Assembly: GCF_047663525.1 (NCBI RefSeq) | Contig: NC_092600.1 | Span: 5,638,001 to 5,702,000, forward strand | DNA from: Anas platyrhynchos | Lineage: Eukaryota; Chordata; Aves; Anseriformes; Anatidae | Direction of reading: 5' to 3' | DNA length: 64,000 nucleotides | Shown here: in pieces, positions 53,301-64,000 of the stretch | Position numbering within the stretch: the stretch's first letter is position 1 | Layout of the letters: every line of letters begins with the position of its first letter | Position numbers and translations under genes: made by a program | The notes under the pieces: model-generated | Database searches by the model: none | Seen by the model: only the letters and a program-made list of their open reading frames with translations | Told to the model about the DNA's origin: nothing

Positions 53301-56300
53301 TCATCACTGCCGAAGTGATGTGGGTGACTCGGAAAGAAATCCCCAAGGGCAGCAAGAGCATCTCGCAGCTGTCCTGCTGCACCTCCGAGCACCCAGCCCC
53401 CTGGAGCATGTAATCCCCTATTATCACCTCTTGTACTTGCAGGGAGCTGAGAGACAGCCCGATTTGCCCAAAGTCAGGCAGGGAGCCTGTGACAGGCCAG
53501 CAAACACACTTCCACCCCAAAACTCAGCTAGACTTCTGGTTTATCTGGACAACCGCTGGTGTACCATGTATCATATTTTTGCAATCCCGGCTCCGAAGAG
53601 CTTATCTGCCTGCAATTATCCTCTTCTGCAGAAGCTGTTTTCTAGCTGGCTCAGTACACAAACAACAAGCAACATCCCTCTAATAAATTAGCCAAGCTTT
53701 GAGCGCAGTGACTTGCAGAAACGGCAGCTGAGGGAAGGCACCCGTGGTGCGTGGAGGCACTGGGGTCTGCGTGGACGTGGGGACATTTGGGGTGGGAAGG
53801 GCTGGATGGGGCCGACCCTCCCCAGCACTTGGCAACCCCATCAAATGAGCCCTGTCCTAATCTGCTGCCAGAAGCTGAAGTGTGTTCTCTTCAGTGGGAC
53901 AAGAGCCCTGCTAATTGCTTTATTTTTGGGCTGTTCTTGCCCAGCTCCCTGCCCTCATCATGGAGAAACCTCAATGTCCCTGTCCCCTCCTGCCCTGGAG
54001 CAGGCAGGGCTGTGACAGTCCCTGGCCAGCCCAGTGCTCCCGCTGCCTCTCCGCTGCCTGTCATCCCGGTGTCAGATCAGTCAGGTATTTCAGCACAGCC
54101 CTGTTCCTGGTGCTGCCTCTGCTCCTCCACTAATTCCAGAAATGTTCACATGGGGACAAAAAGCGGTTATGAAATGAGAACCTGCTTTTAAATTCAGAGA
54201 GGGTGCAGACAGCTTTCTATCCTCCCTCCCACCTCTGAGCTGCTTTGTGGCTGATTTAGCTCCCCAAAGCACCACGGGCTCCCAAATCCACTGCATCCGT
54301 GAACTCCAGGGCTCAAATGGAAAAGTGGATTTCGTGTTACCACAACGTGCTGATGCTTCTGAGGCTCTTCTGCAAAACACAGGCTTGACACCACAGGAAG
54401 GAGCAGGGGAAATATTTTGGCTACATGCAGGTGGAATTAAACAGATGTTGGAAAAATGAAAAGCTGCTGCTTTAAGTATGTCAGTGTTGCTGCTCCAGAT
54501 GAAGCAGGATGAACTGGAGCATCTGGAAGCCTTGGTAACAGATTTCTTAGCGATTTCTCCCTGGGAGTGATCAGATAATGTGCCTTTCATGACAGAAGTG
54601 GAGCTACAGAGTACAGCTCGCTGCTGCAAGGTGTGCAGACCCAGGGCCTGCCTGCTCTCAGAGGCACGGCAGAGCATGGGACGATGAAAAGCCAGCCCTC
54701 TCCTCTGCCCCATTTCTCAGCTTTTTGACATCATTTTTTGCTCCCTGGAGCACAACATTCATTGTTGAGCTCTCAAAAGAGCGGCCGAGCGGACTCACTT
54801 TCGCCTAATCAAAGCCCGACCCCTGGGAAAGGCTTTGGGGCTGCAGAGATTGTTTGAACAATTCTCACTCGAACGGACACAAGGCTCCTGGGGCACTTGT
54901 GCCAGCGTCTGCATGTCCCCAGATTGTCTGCAAATCCCCAGGGTACGAGGCCAAGTGATGCACACAGCGGTCCTGGCACCTCTGCTCAGGGTGGCAGAGC
55001 CTTTTGCAGCCCCGGGCAGTACAAGGGAGCATCCTCCTATTTCCCCATCCTCTTGCTTCGGGGCACGGTTGCTGTTTGAGGCTGGGAAGCCCCGGGGCTG
55101 TGCTGCGAGCGCTTGCCGCTGGCAGTAATTATGTTGTAGCTGGGTGAGATTAGGCAGGCTGGCAAGCAGCCCACGTCTGCGGTGCTGTGGGAAGAGCCTG
55201 GTTCCCGGGGAGCTCGGAGGGGTCTGAGCCTCGGCTCAGTAGCTGCAGGTTGGGTGAATCCTCAGGTTTGCTGAGTGCTTGACCTTCCCTTCCTGCACGG
55301 CTCTGTGCTGCAGGGAAATGGCTCGCTGGGGGACATTTCATGGTTGTGTGCATTGCCGGGGGCACTGGCAGCTCCCCCTGCCCACGTTCTGTCTGTTCTG
55401 CCAAGCACACAGGGGTTCTCATGCCGACAAAGTTATCTGCATCCTGGTTAAAGAGGTGATGCTGGGGAGCAGCAGTTTTGGTGCTAAATCCTCCGCTGGA
55501 CCTCTGAGACCGTGGGAGAGGACAGGGCCGGGGACTTGCACTAATCCATGATTTAAGACTTTGTCTTTGCTGTCATCCAGCAAACGCCAAGTGCCAAAAA
55601 TGACTGGAATTCACCCCCTGGTCCTGATGGAGATTCACAGCTCCGAGCTGTGCAGTTTCTCTCCCGTCAGTCATTGCTTTTCCCCAGGCACCTCAGAGCA
55701 GCCCGGGGAAGGGGAAGAGCAGGGAGCTGTAGCAAAGGGCTCTGGGGAATGGACAAGAAAAATCTTGTGCCACAAGAGGAAGGAGGAAAAAAGTCTCCCA
55801 CTCACACGTAGAAATCAGCCGTGTGCTGCTGAGGGCCCTGGAGAGGAGGAAATCCGTCCACCAGGAGCAGGGGGATTGCGTGCACCATGCTAGCTGTGCT
55901 GCGCCTCTCCCTGCGGACTGCGGGGCCACAGCCACGGCCTCAGAGCAGCTCAGGCATCCAAGCGGTTTGGCTGTCCTCTCCCCTCCACCCCATCCAGAGC
56001 AGCTCAATCAAAAGCTGCAAGGAAAAGGAAGGGGGAGAAGGCACAGAGCTCCCAGGCAAGGACTCACAGGGAGCTTTGTCTGAATTTTGGGTCCAAGTGC
56101 CACTGTCAGAGGGGCTTGTTTCAGGAATGGATCAGCCTCCTTTTTCTGCTGAGCCATCAGAGCTTTTCCTTGCTGTATCATGACTTTTGTGGTGGAGGAA
56201 GTCGGCTAGAATCCCTCCTGGTTTGCGTTCTCATAAAGAAAAGGAAAACAAAGCTCACTGCGGGGGTGAACAGCAAAACTCCGATGAACTTCCAGCTGTG

Positions 56301-59300
56301 GTTGCTGGAGGCGAGGAGAGGCGTCCTCCTCCCTAGCCTCGGGGAGCAGCTCCTAGCCTGGCCAGGTGGGGAGTTTTGTTTCTCCTGCTTCCCCGTGCTG
56401 GCTGCAGGATGCTTGCCTGGGCTCCTGCGAGCTTGGTTTTCGCAGATTTGGACACACTGCTGCTGCTTTTGCCTCCCTTTGCTCCAGGTGTGTGGGCAGT
56501 GCTGAGCACCCTCAAATAGAAACTCACTCCACTTCCTAGCTCCACGCTGAATCTGGCTCTGGAACAGCCCCAGCTGTTGCCAAAGTGGCTAAAACTTCTC
56601 GAAATGAGTTTTATTTGCATCAAAAAAGTAACTAAAGCCTTGCCCCCAAGAAGCAGCCCGCTCCTGTGGGTGCTGTATGAGCACGGAGCAGGGGTGGCTG
56701 TGGGGAGGCTGTGGTGGTTCTGCTGAGCTGTGGGACCTGCAGCCCCCCTGCTGCATGGGGGGCACCCAGCCCAGACAAGACCATTTCAATCCCAAGCAGG
56801 GTCAGAGCCCAGGGGAGCTGCAGCACGGGGTGGATGGATGCTCACCCCGGTCAGCAGCACCACCAGGAGCCTGCAGACCTCCAGCTCCCACCACATCTCC
56901 CCGGAGAGGGAGCTGGATGTGGTGGAAAAGCTCCTCTCTCCTCGATGCAAGAAGCCCCTCAGTGGCTGAGCACTGTATAAACAGCAGCAGCAGGCTCCCT
57001 CCCCCTTTCCATTTCTGTTTGTTAAACACACGCTCCCTGCCTTTCTCTCATTCAGGAGCTCACAGAGCATCCAGCTCGGGGAGACGGGGGCTGTCACTCA
57101 CCCCGCAGGAGGCTGCTCGGAGCAGGGTGCCAACAATTTCCCCGGCGATGGAGCACCCTCCAGCAGCCCGGATCCTCTCCTGACTTCCTTGCCTTTCCGA
57201 GGACAGTCGCAGAAAAGTGCTTTTCGCCCCCCTTGCCACAGGTTGACTCCCAGAGAGGACGAAGAGGGGCGTCCCAGCAATGAGACCCTAAAGCGAGGGA
57301 GGAACGAGGAGGACGCTCCGGCCTTTGCAGGTGGGTCGGGGAGGGCTGAGATGGGGCCAGCTCTTGGCCACGCGGCGTGGTTCGAGCGACAGCATCCCTG
57401 GGAGACTGGATCCAGGGACTGACAACCCTGAGGGCTGGGATAGAGAGAAAGTGAACCAGGAACACCCACACAGTTTTGGAGCAGAAGCAGGGAGCGTGGG
57501 AAGGGGGATGCTGAGCAGCAGGCTGCTCCGGGGGGGGTGCCAAAACCAGGCAGGTAGAGCTACAGAGCACTGCAGGTGTGGGGCTGAGGTGCTTGGCTCT
57601 TAAACCCTCCTCCCCCCTGCACTCTGCCTCCTCGTGGCTCCCTGCAAACCTCTGGCAGCTCCTGGGTGCTGCTGCTGGGGTCCCACACGCTGCCAGCCCT
57701 CGGCTCGCTGCCAGGGGTCCCGGCCCCCAGAGGCAGGGGGCTGCAGGGGGGAATCGGTGCTGGCTTGCTTTCGGCACTCCTTGCATGCTGAGTGTTGATC
57801 AGAGCTCCTCACCGTCCTGCTGGAGCCTGCGTTTCACCAGCAAACTGAGTTTCTGGCCTGTCCCAAAGCAGGATATGGGGTCTGCTCCCTGGTTGCTCTG
57901 TTAGTGGGGTTGTTGTCTCCATCCCATCCCTTGTCTCATCTACCCCATGCTCCCCGGATTTCCAGAGGCACCAGGCTCCCCACTTTAACCAGGTTCCTCC
58001 TGCCAGGCTGTCTCTGACTCTCTTCCTGAGCCAAGTGTCTAAAGCACCCTCCTTGCCTCGTCCCCTTCAGAGTCTTTCATGACTCTTTTGTGGGGCACAC
58101 AGACATTTGGCAAGGAATTTCACAGAAGCCCCTGTGCATCTCCTCGTCCCCAGGGCCAGTCCTACCCCGGGGTCTGCTGGCAGCAGGGGTGGCAGTGCCT
58201 GTCTAATGCCATAAGGTTTCTGCACCAGCGGGCCCACTCTGGAGAGACAACTGATGACACTGCAGCAGATGAGGGCCAGGTGAGAGGGTCTTCCTTCTGC
58301 CAGAACCTCACAGTAGGGCAACTTCCCCTTCTCTGGAGATGGAAGGGCCCGGGACGATTTCTATCCCCTCTTTGCCTTTGGGATATCCTTCCAGAGCTGC
58401 CACTTGCCCTGAAACCAGCACACCACACAGAGGAGGTGAAACCCCCTCCCCTCCATCACTCACACTTTTCACACAGCTCCTGCGATCGTTGTTCAGCCAC
58501 GCCAGTTAGCCCCAGGGACTCCGAGCCCTCTCTGGCGGTGAGCACAGGACGGAGTTACCAAACCTGGGCTCCATGCCCAGCCCTGCTGCGGGCTCGCTGT
58601 GAGGCCTTGGGCAGGCCGGTTGGCCTCTCCACATCTCCATTTATTGTGGTTTCCTCCCTCGTGTGTGTGCTGTGGGCACGGGGCTGGAAATGGCTGCTCC
58701 TTGAGCAGAAGGTCCCCAGGGGGTGATGAGGTTGTGGTAAGGAGGGATGGTCTCAGGCCTCCTCGCCATGGGCCCTGACTGCTGCTGGATGAGACGAGCC
58801 CATGCTCCAGAGCGGGCTGCTGGAGATTTGGGGGCTTCGTGGAGACAAAATGCTTTGGAGAAAGGGTACAGCGTGGAGCAGAGCCAGGCCGTGGAAACAT
58901 CCATCAGCCCCAGGCCTCACGTTCTAGCTCTGTTGGAGAAGGAGATTGTGGCTGTCACCAGCCAGGTTTGGAGCAGGGAGCAGAGGCTGCCTGACTCCTT
59001 CTGCTCCCTCCTTTCCGATCAGTGATAACCGTGGCAGGATCACGATTCCTGGCCGTGCTCAGAGCCACCTCTGTCCTTACCTCCACGCCATGCCCCCACA
59101 CCACATGCCTGCTGCCTTCATGACCCCAGTCCCACAGCTTGGACAAGAAAGAGGAATTTAAACCAGCGAACTCTGGGTTCGGTGGTATTTCTGCCTCCCC
59201 CTGGTCTTGCTCTGCTGCTCTGCTCTCCCACAAGCAGTTGGCTCTCAGCTCCAAAGATTTTCCACCCATGCTGGCAGGCCCGCCGAGCATGGCAGCTTGT

Positions 59301-59463
59301 GCCTGGCAGCAGCCTGCACCTCCATTACCGGCTGGAACAGACCTCGGTCCGCTCCGGCAGCATCCCTGTGACCGCCAGGCAGCCCCCGGAGGAGGAACAC
59401 TTATTATTACCATTTTGATTCTTAATTAAAATGCCTTAATTGATTTTTAATAGTTCCCCTTTG

Positions 59464-59496
59464 GAAAAAATAAAAAAAAAGGGGGGGGAAAAAGAA
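59464..59496. repeat. A-rich/G8 simple sequence in an AT-rich island
   Basis: A6 T A9 G8 A5 G, on the plus strand, in a 180-base AT-rich block (59400-59580) that contains several TTAATT cores. Confidence 0.8.
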
Positions 59497-61374
59497 ACAA
59501 CAAAGCAAACCAAATCAAATAATAACTCCATTAAGGCCATTTTGTTAGGAAGCGAAACGGCTCCATTAATCATGGTGTTCCTGGCTCCTCACAGATGGTG
59601 GGTAGCTGCCAGTCTCCAGTGGAAGGAAATAGCCCGAGATGTGGATGTGGGAACTGGCAGCCCAGTGGGGACGGAGGGAAGGGAGCACCCAAGACACGGG
59701 TACCAGAGATCAACGGGACGGGCAAGACACAGAAAAGAGGATAAGAAGTGACCGATGAAATGAGGCTGGGCAAGCTGGGAGGCGTAGAAATCCAGCCTGA
59801 GAGCAAAAAGGGGAAGTGCAGCCACTGAAAGCATACCCTGCACTTGTTCTGCTTCCTTCACCAGCCCTTTGGCCCTCTTGCTCCTTCTGCAGCTCAAAGC
59901 CTCCTTCCTACCCTGCTGGCAGCTTTCTGGGCTCTGTTTCCACGGTGTCTGAGCTGACAGCTTCACTCCCAGGAGCTGCTGGCATGAAGTGGCCAGCTGG
60001 TGCTGGGGTTTGGCAAGTCTGGCAAGCCAGGGGGCATGGCGAGGGCAGGAGAAAGGCAGCATGGACAGGGCCAGGCTACTGCAAGCAGCTTCCAGGAGCA
60101 GCTCCCAGGGGATCGCAGCCCCATGCGGAGGAACGAGGAGAGAACACGCAGCCATTTATTGTTCTTTGCGATGTAATTGCCGCCTCCTTTGCCATCTTGC
60201 CACCATCATTTTGTGCTATTTGCTTAAAGAACTAGCTTAAATGCGATGTGCTCAGCACAGAGTGTGGTAAAGCATCCTCCCTTCCCACGGACAGGCTGTC
60301 CTCAAACATTCAGCTTGTGGGGCACAGACCTGTGGGAAGCCCACCAGCACCCAGTCAGATGAACTCCTGTCACCCCTGGGAAAAACCCAGAGCAGTTCAC
60401 TCCTCAGGGAGGCTGAGAAGGTGACCAGGCCCCCAGTTTCCAGCTTCGTTAAAGCCCATTGTCTCCCTCCCTTCCTCAGGGGCAGCAGGGAATTGCACCT
60501 TTCCATCACAGAAAACACGATGCTCTGTGGGCAGCCCCGTTTGGTCATGGTGCAACTTCTGACCTCGACGTGGTGTGCATGAGGGGAAGGTGCAGGGGGC
60601 CGTGCCCACCATGCACCCCAGCAGAAATTCTGAGACGTGGAGGCTGGAAGGAGCTGGTGGCAGAGCTGGCTTCTCTCCTGCTGTGTTTGGACTGAGCAAA
60701 AGCCCTACCACTACGGCGGCACCAAACACCAGCCACGGGCTCCAGGCTGAGCCACTCCTGGCTCCCAAAGCTGTGTTGGTGCAGGCATTTGTACACGGTG
60801 TGGTGAGAGGCTGGCTGGCTTTGGCTCTGGGGCATGTTTGTGCCTGGACACTCAGCAGCAGCTCTGCAGGAGGCTCGTTCCCAGCTCCAGCTGCTTGCCC
60901 CTGTGCGGCTCTGCGGCTCCTGCGCTTCCCTGTAAAATCTCAACACCCACTGCCTGCGTTGGCTTGGGTGGCTGGAGCAGTGTGGGATGCTTGTGTGGGG
61001 ATGGGGCAACAGGTATTGTCAGCTAGAGAGGTGAGAAACAAGAAACCGAACCAAACTGGGCGCACAATCTGCAGAGAGTGCATTTTGGAGAGGAGGAGGA
61101 GAGCACCCTGAATTTGAGAGTGTCTGGTTTGCTTTCCTGCTTCTTAAGGAATTAGGACTCAGGGCGTTTTTATAGGGAAGTAAATCTCATCAAAGATGAC
61201 TGACACCATCATTGATTTCTTCTGTCAGCCCCAGGAGGTCCCAAATTTTTTATGTGTTTGAATCAGCTCTCTAGTTTGCAGAGCCCAGCCTGAGGGAGCA
61301 GGAGACATGTGGAGGGGCTCCACGAGCAGGCGATCTTTCCAGGGCCCACCAGTCTGGCCCTATCTCGTTTGGGC

Positions 61375-61390
61375 TTTTTTTTTTTTTTTT
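61375..61390. repeat. T16 tract with repeated GGGCTTTTTT
   Basis: GGGC T16 GGGC T6, a mononucleotide tract with a partial duplication of its left border, about 310 bases upstream of NPY7R. Confidence 0.85.
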
Positions 61391-61660
61391 GGGCTTTTTT
61401 CCCAGAAACTCGTGACAAGTAACGTGAGCCCTGAATTTTCCTTAAGGAATTGGCGTCCATCTGACGGTAGGCTCTAACAGAAGGTGTCAGAGAGGTGAAA
61501 GGCCATTCGGTGTGAGGAAGAATATGGGGTAAACATCAGGCAGGAGGATGTCACTGGTGCTGTGACATGGCAAAATGCTGTGTGGGAGATGCCCTTGGAG
61601 TCTCAGCTCTTATTGTGATGCTCTGCTGCCTCCCCTGCTCTCACTTCTGCTGTGCTTACG

Positions 61661-61666
61661 TTCCAG
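61661..61666 (+). other. Probable splice acceptor before the NPY7R coding exon
   Basis: A pyrimidine-rich stretch (about 61627-61664) ends in TTCCAG, 35 bases before the ATG at 61702. Y2-type receptor genes have a non-coding first exon spliced just upstream of an uninterrupted coding exon. That would place the in-frame upstream ATG at 61567 in the intron. The partner donor was not identified. Confidence 0.5.
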
Positions 61667-61701
61667 CCCCCCTTCTCCTGACTGAAGGGCCCAGGCCAGG
61701 C

Positions 61702-62865
61702 ATGGGACTGCTGGAGGGAGCCAACAGCACCCTCGCCATGGAGAAGACAGCATTAGAGGAGAAACTGCCGCAGGGCTGGCACACCAAGGACTTTGTCACC
61801 CCTAGCCAAGATCTCTCCGGGTCCCGCAGCGTTATGATGGACAGCACCAAGATCCTGGGGGTCCAGGTGGTTCTGATTGCTGCCTACTCCCTCATCATCC
61901 TGCTGGGCTTCATCGGCAACTCCTTGGTCATCTACATCATCGTGAAGTACAAGACCATGAGGACTGTCACCAACTTCTTCATAGCGAACCTGGCCCTGGC
62001 AGACCTGATGGTGGACACCCTCTGCCTGCCGTTCACCCTGGTGTACACGCTGCTGGACGAGTGGAAGTTCGGAGCTGTTCTTTGCCACCTGGTCCCTTAC
62101 GCTCAAGCCCTGAGCGTCCACGTGTCCACTCTCACTCTCACCGTGATAGCCCTGGACAGGTATCGGTGTATCGTTTTCCACCTGGACAGCAGGATCTCCA
62201 AGAGGCTCAGCTTCACCATCATAGCCATCATGTGGCTGGCAGCAGCGGTCCTAGCGGGTCCTCTGGCCATCTTCAGGGAGTACCGCTACGAGGAAATCCC
62301 GTCCATCAACCTCAAAATGGCAGTCTGCTCAGAAAAATGGCCTTCTGGCAACAACAGAGATGCCACCATCTACAGCCTGTCCATGCTCCTCCTGCAGTAC
62401 GTTTTCCCTTTGGCAGTTATTTGCTATGCCTACACCAGGATCTGGTTCAAGCTGAAAAACCACGTCAGCCCCACTTCTAGGAATGAAAACCAGTGCCGGA
62501 GGAGGAAAACCACCAAAATGCTAGTGATGGTAGTCGTGGTATTCGCAGTCTGCTGGCTCCCCTTCCACATATTCCAGCTCGCCATTGATCTTGATCTGGT
62601 TCTTATCTTCCATGAATACAAACTCCTGTACACTGTCTTCCACGTGGGGGCCATGTGCTCTACGTTTGTCAACCCCCTGCTGTACGGATGGATGAACAAG
62701 AACTACAGGAACGGCTTCCTCACCTTTTTCCGCTGCCAGGACAAGCCAGAGAGCCTCCACACCGAGGGCTCGGTGAGGGGCAGGTCGTACATCTTCAGGG
62801 CCAACACCCTAAACGGGAGCATCAAGCAGTCTGCTGGCAACGGGCCGCTGCCCACAGAGGTTTAG
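61702..62865 (+). CDS. NPY7R: Neuropeptide Y receptor type 7 (Y2-subfamily GPCR)
   Basis: Plasma-membrane receptor for NPY and PYY peptides; this branch couples to Gi. 387 residues in one exon. Helices: TM1 about 54-79, TM2 89-112, TM3 127-149 with Cys128, DRY at 152-154, TM4 170-190, Cys209 in loop 2 (disulfide partner of Cys128), TM5 223-246, TM6 272-295 (FAVCWLPFH), TM7 309-329 with NPLLY, and a palmitoylation-type Cys345 after helix 8. One N-glycosylation site, Asn8 (NST). Asp296 after TM6 matches the acidic residue NPY receptors use to bind peptide Arg. The core is Y2-like (MRTVTNFFIANLA, WKFGAVLCHLVPYAQ, ISKRLSF, RIWFKLKNHVSP). It differs from Y2 in its N-terminus, loop 2 and tail, and has DRY where Y2 has DRH. 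The start at 61702 has a good context (GGCATGG) and a Y2-like MG start. An in-frame ATG at 61567 would add 45 residues, but the splice acceptor argues against it. Y7 is known in birds, amphibians and fish but not mammals. Confidence 0.9.
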   Translation: MGLLEGANSTLAMEKTALEEKLPQGWHTKDFVTPSQDLSGSRSVMMDSTKILGVQVVLIAAYSLIILLGFIGNSLVIYIIVKYKTMRTVTNFFIANLALADLMVDTLCLPFTLVYTLLDEWKFGAVLCHLVPYAQALSVHVSTLTLTVIALDRYRCIVFHLDSRISKRLSFTIIAIMWLAAAVLAGPLAIFREYRYEEIPSINLKMAVCSEKWPSGNNRDATIYSLSMLLLQYVFPLAVICYAYTRIWFKLKNHVSPTSRNENQCRRRKTTKMLVMVVVVFAVCWLPFHIFQLAIDLDLVLIFHEYKLLYTVFHVGAMCSTFVNPLLYGWMNKNYRNGFLTFFRCQDKPESLHTEGSVRGRSYIFRANTLNGSIKQSAGNGPLPTEV

Positions 62866-62928
62866 GGATGGGATGTGCACCCCCGGGACTGAGGCTGGCA
62901 GAGCCCAGAGACATTCTTGGTGAATGCC

Positions 62929-62944
62929 TTTTTTTTTTTTTTTT
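62929..62944. repeat. T16 tract in the NPY7R 3' UTR
   Basis: A mononucleotide run 64 bases after the NPY7R stop codon, within the predicted 3' UTR. Confidence 0.85.
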
Positions 62945-63008
62945 GTGCTGCCAAAACTTTATAGCTACTGCAGCCACGTGGAAATACCCCCCCTGTATCT
63001 CTCAGTAC

Positions 63009-63014
63009 AATAAA
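63009..63014 (+). terminator. Poly(A) signal of NPY7R
   Basis: AATAAA 144 bases after the stop codon, followed by T/G-rich sequence (CTGGTGTATTTCTGTCTG), as expected for a cleavage site. It would give a short 3' UTR of about 165 bases. Confidence 0.7.
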
Positions 63015-63029
63015 TCTGGTGTATTTCTG

Positions 63030-64000
63030 TCTGACCAAACAAATGACTTTTTCCTTTCTCTGTGTTTAAGCGATGCATGCAGAAGCATGAAAAATCACAG
63101 AGGGAGCTTCCATTTAGCCAGCAAAATACACCCTTTTAGCCACTTCCATTTGCCAAAGTGGGCTGTTCAACCTTTTACCCCCTGACACGACACATTATGA
63201 TGGAGAACCATTATCGTGCATGCTTGTTTGTCTGTACGTCTCCCAGCCTCAAGCCGTATTGATCCATCTTTAGCTAATGCCTCCGAGGGGAGGGAGACCT
63301 GCTCTCCCCGGGACACACGGGCTGCTCGGGGCCATCGCTGCCAGGGCCGTGGCAGGGGAGCAGGAGGGTGCAGGATGGAGCTGGGCCATAGAGGATCCAT
63401 GCACAGCACCTGCACGAATCCTCCCTGCAGCCCAGGGGAGGAGCTCTTGTCCCCAGGGAGCCCTGGAGGTGGCAGTGATGCTACTTACCGCAGCTTCTTT
63501 TGCAAGTGCTGAAGCAAGGCTTTGGGGACACCCCTGCGTGACAGCTCACGACACACAAGCTGATATTCATTAGCCAGTGCCCATGTGCAGAGCAGGCAGA
63601 GGGACAGATAGGAAAGGAAAAAAACCCACACTGGTGACAGCATCTTCCAAAGTGCTCAGAGGGTTTTAAGGCTTTTCTCTTTCTGGGGTTGGAGGTGCTC
63701 TGGGTCTTACATGGGTGCTTCTTCTCAGAAGAGAGAAGTAATCCACTTGCATGGTTGTTGCAAAGGTGGTGTCCTCTTGCAGAAGATGGTTTGGAGACTA
63801 AGATGTGTTCTTTCAAACCAAACTCTGTGTTCTCCTCCCCGAGGCTCTGTCAGCTGGGGAGCGTATTTTTAGCTCTGCCATCAAAGGAGGCTTGATTGCT
63901 ACTGTGATCTCAGCAGCTCGTCACTGGTGTTGCCTCTAAAGTCAGGGCTCATCAGATCGGAAAGTAACTCCCAGATGCAGGATAGGGACTCAGCAGACCT
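63030..64000. other. Sequence downstream of NPY7R
   Basis: No exon, repeat or RNA gene that I can support up to the right edge of the window. Confidence 0.7.

Larger units (their letters stand above)
46349..61566. other. Gene-free interval between the B30.2 relic and NPY7R
   Basis: About 15 kb with no exon I can support on either strand. Many open frames of 60-230 codons exist, but they are GC-driven, low-complexity and unlike known families. It contains pyrimidine tracts at 47154-47214, a GATA-site cluster at 50367-50389, AT-rich islands at about 59400-59580 and 60150-60240, and T16 at 61375-61390. Distal FLT4 or NPY7R control sequences and a non-coding 5' exon of NPY7R could lie here. Confidence 0.7.

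Overview
The window is vertebrate nuclear DNA and almost certainly from a bird. Genes are split by short GT-AG introns, the sequence is GC-rich, and recognisable interspersed repeats are very few. It also carries an intact Y7-type neuropeptide Y receptor, a receptor kept in birds and other vertebrates but absent from mammals. I cannot name the species. Of the many open frames, only two genes and one broken gene fragment stand up.

Positions 126-41933, minus strand, hold the 5' half of FLT4 (VEGFR3, the VEGF-C/VEGF-D receptor of lymphatic and venous endothelium). Seventeen coding exons can be joined in frame with consistent splice sites. They give 861 codons plus one base: signal peptide, seven Ig-like domains, the transmembrane helix and the juxtamembrane segment. 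The kinase exons lie beyond the left edge of the window. Exon 2 (97 bases) was found by reading the minus strand; it is too short to stand out as an open frame. Intron 1 is 19 kb, and exon 1 sits in a CpG island (about 41160-42200).

Positions 42200-61500 contain no intact gene. A decayed B30.2/PRY-SPRY fragment lies on the minus strand at 45875-46345, about 4 kb upstream of the FLT4 start. This is notable because TRIM and butyrophilin-like B30.2 genes neighbour FLT4 on human 5q35.3, whereas their chicken counterparts sit in the MHC-B region.

Positions 61702-62865, plus strand, encode a complete 387-residue GPCR of the Y2/Y7 neuropeptide Y receptor branch, called NPY7R. Its coding region is a single exon, with a likely splice acceptor just upstream and a poly(A) signal 144 bases after the stop. 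FLT4 and NPY7R are transcribed away from each other.

No CRISPR, tRNA, rRNA or prokaryotic system is present. The more interesting signals are the B30.2 relic, an enlarged basic cleavage loop in FLT4 Ig domain 5, possible truncated soluble FLT4 forms through intron 13 or 14, and several compact candidate regulatory motifs inside the FLT4 introns (FOX:ETS, RFX X-box, ETS-CRE and two inverted repeats).
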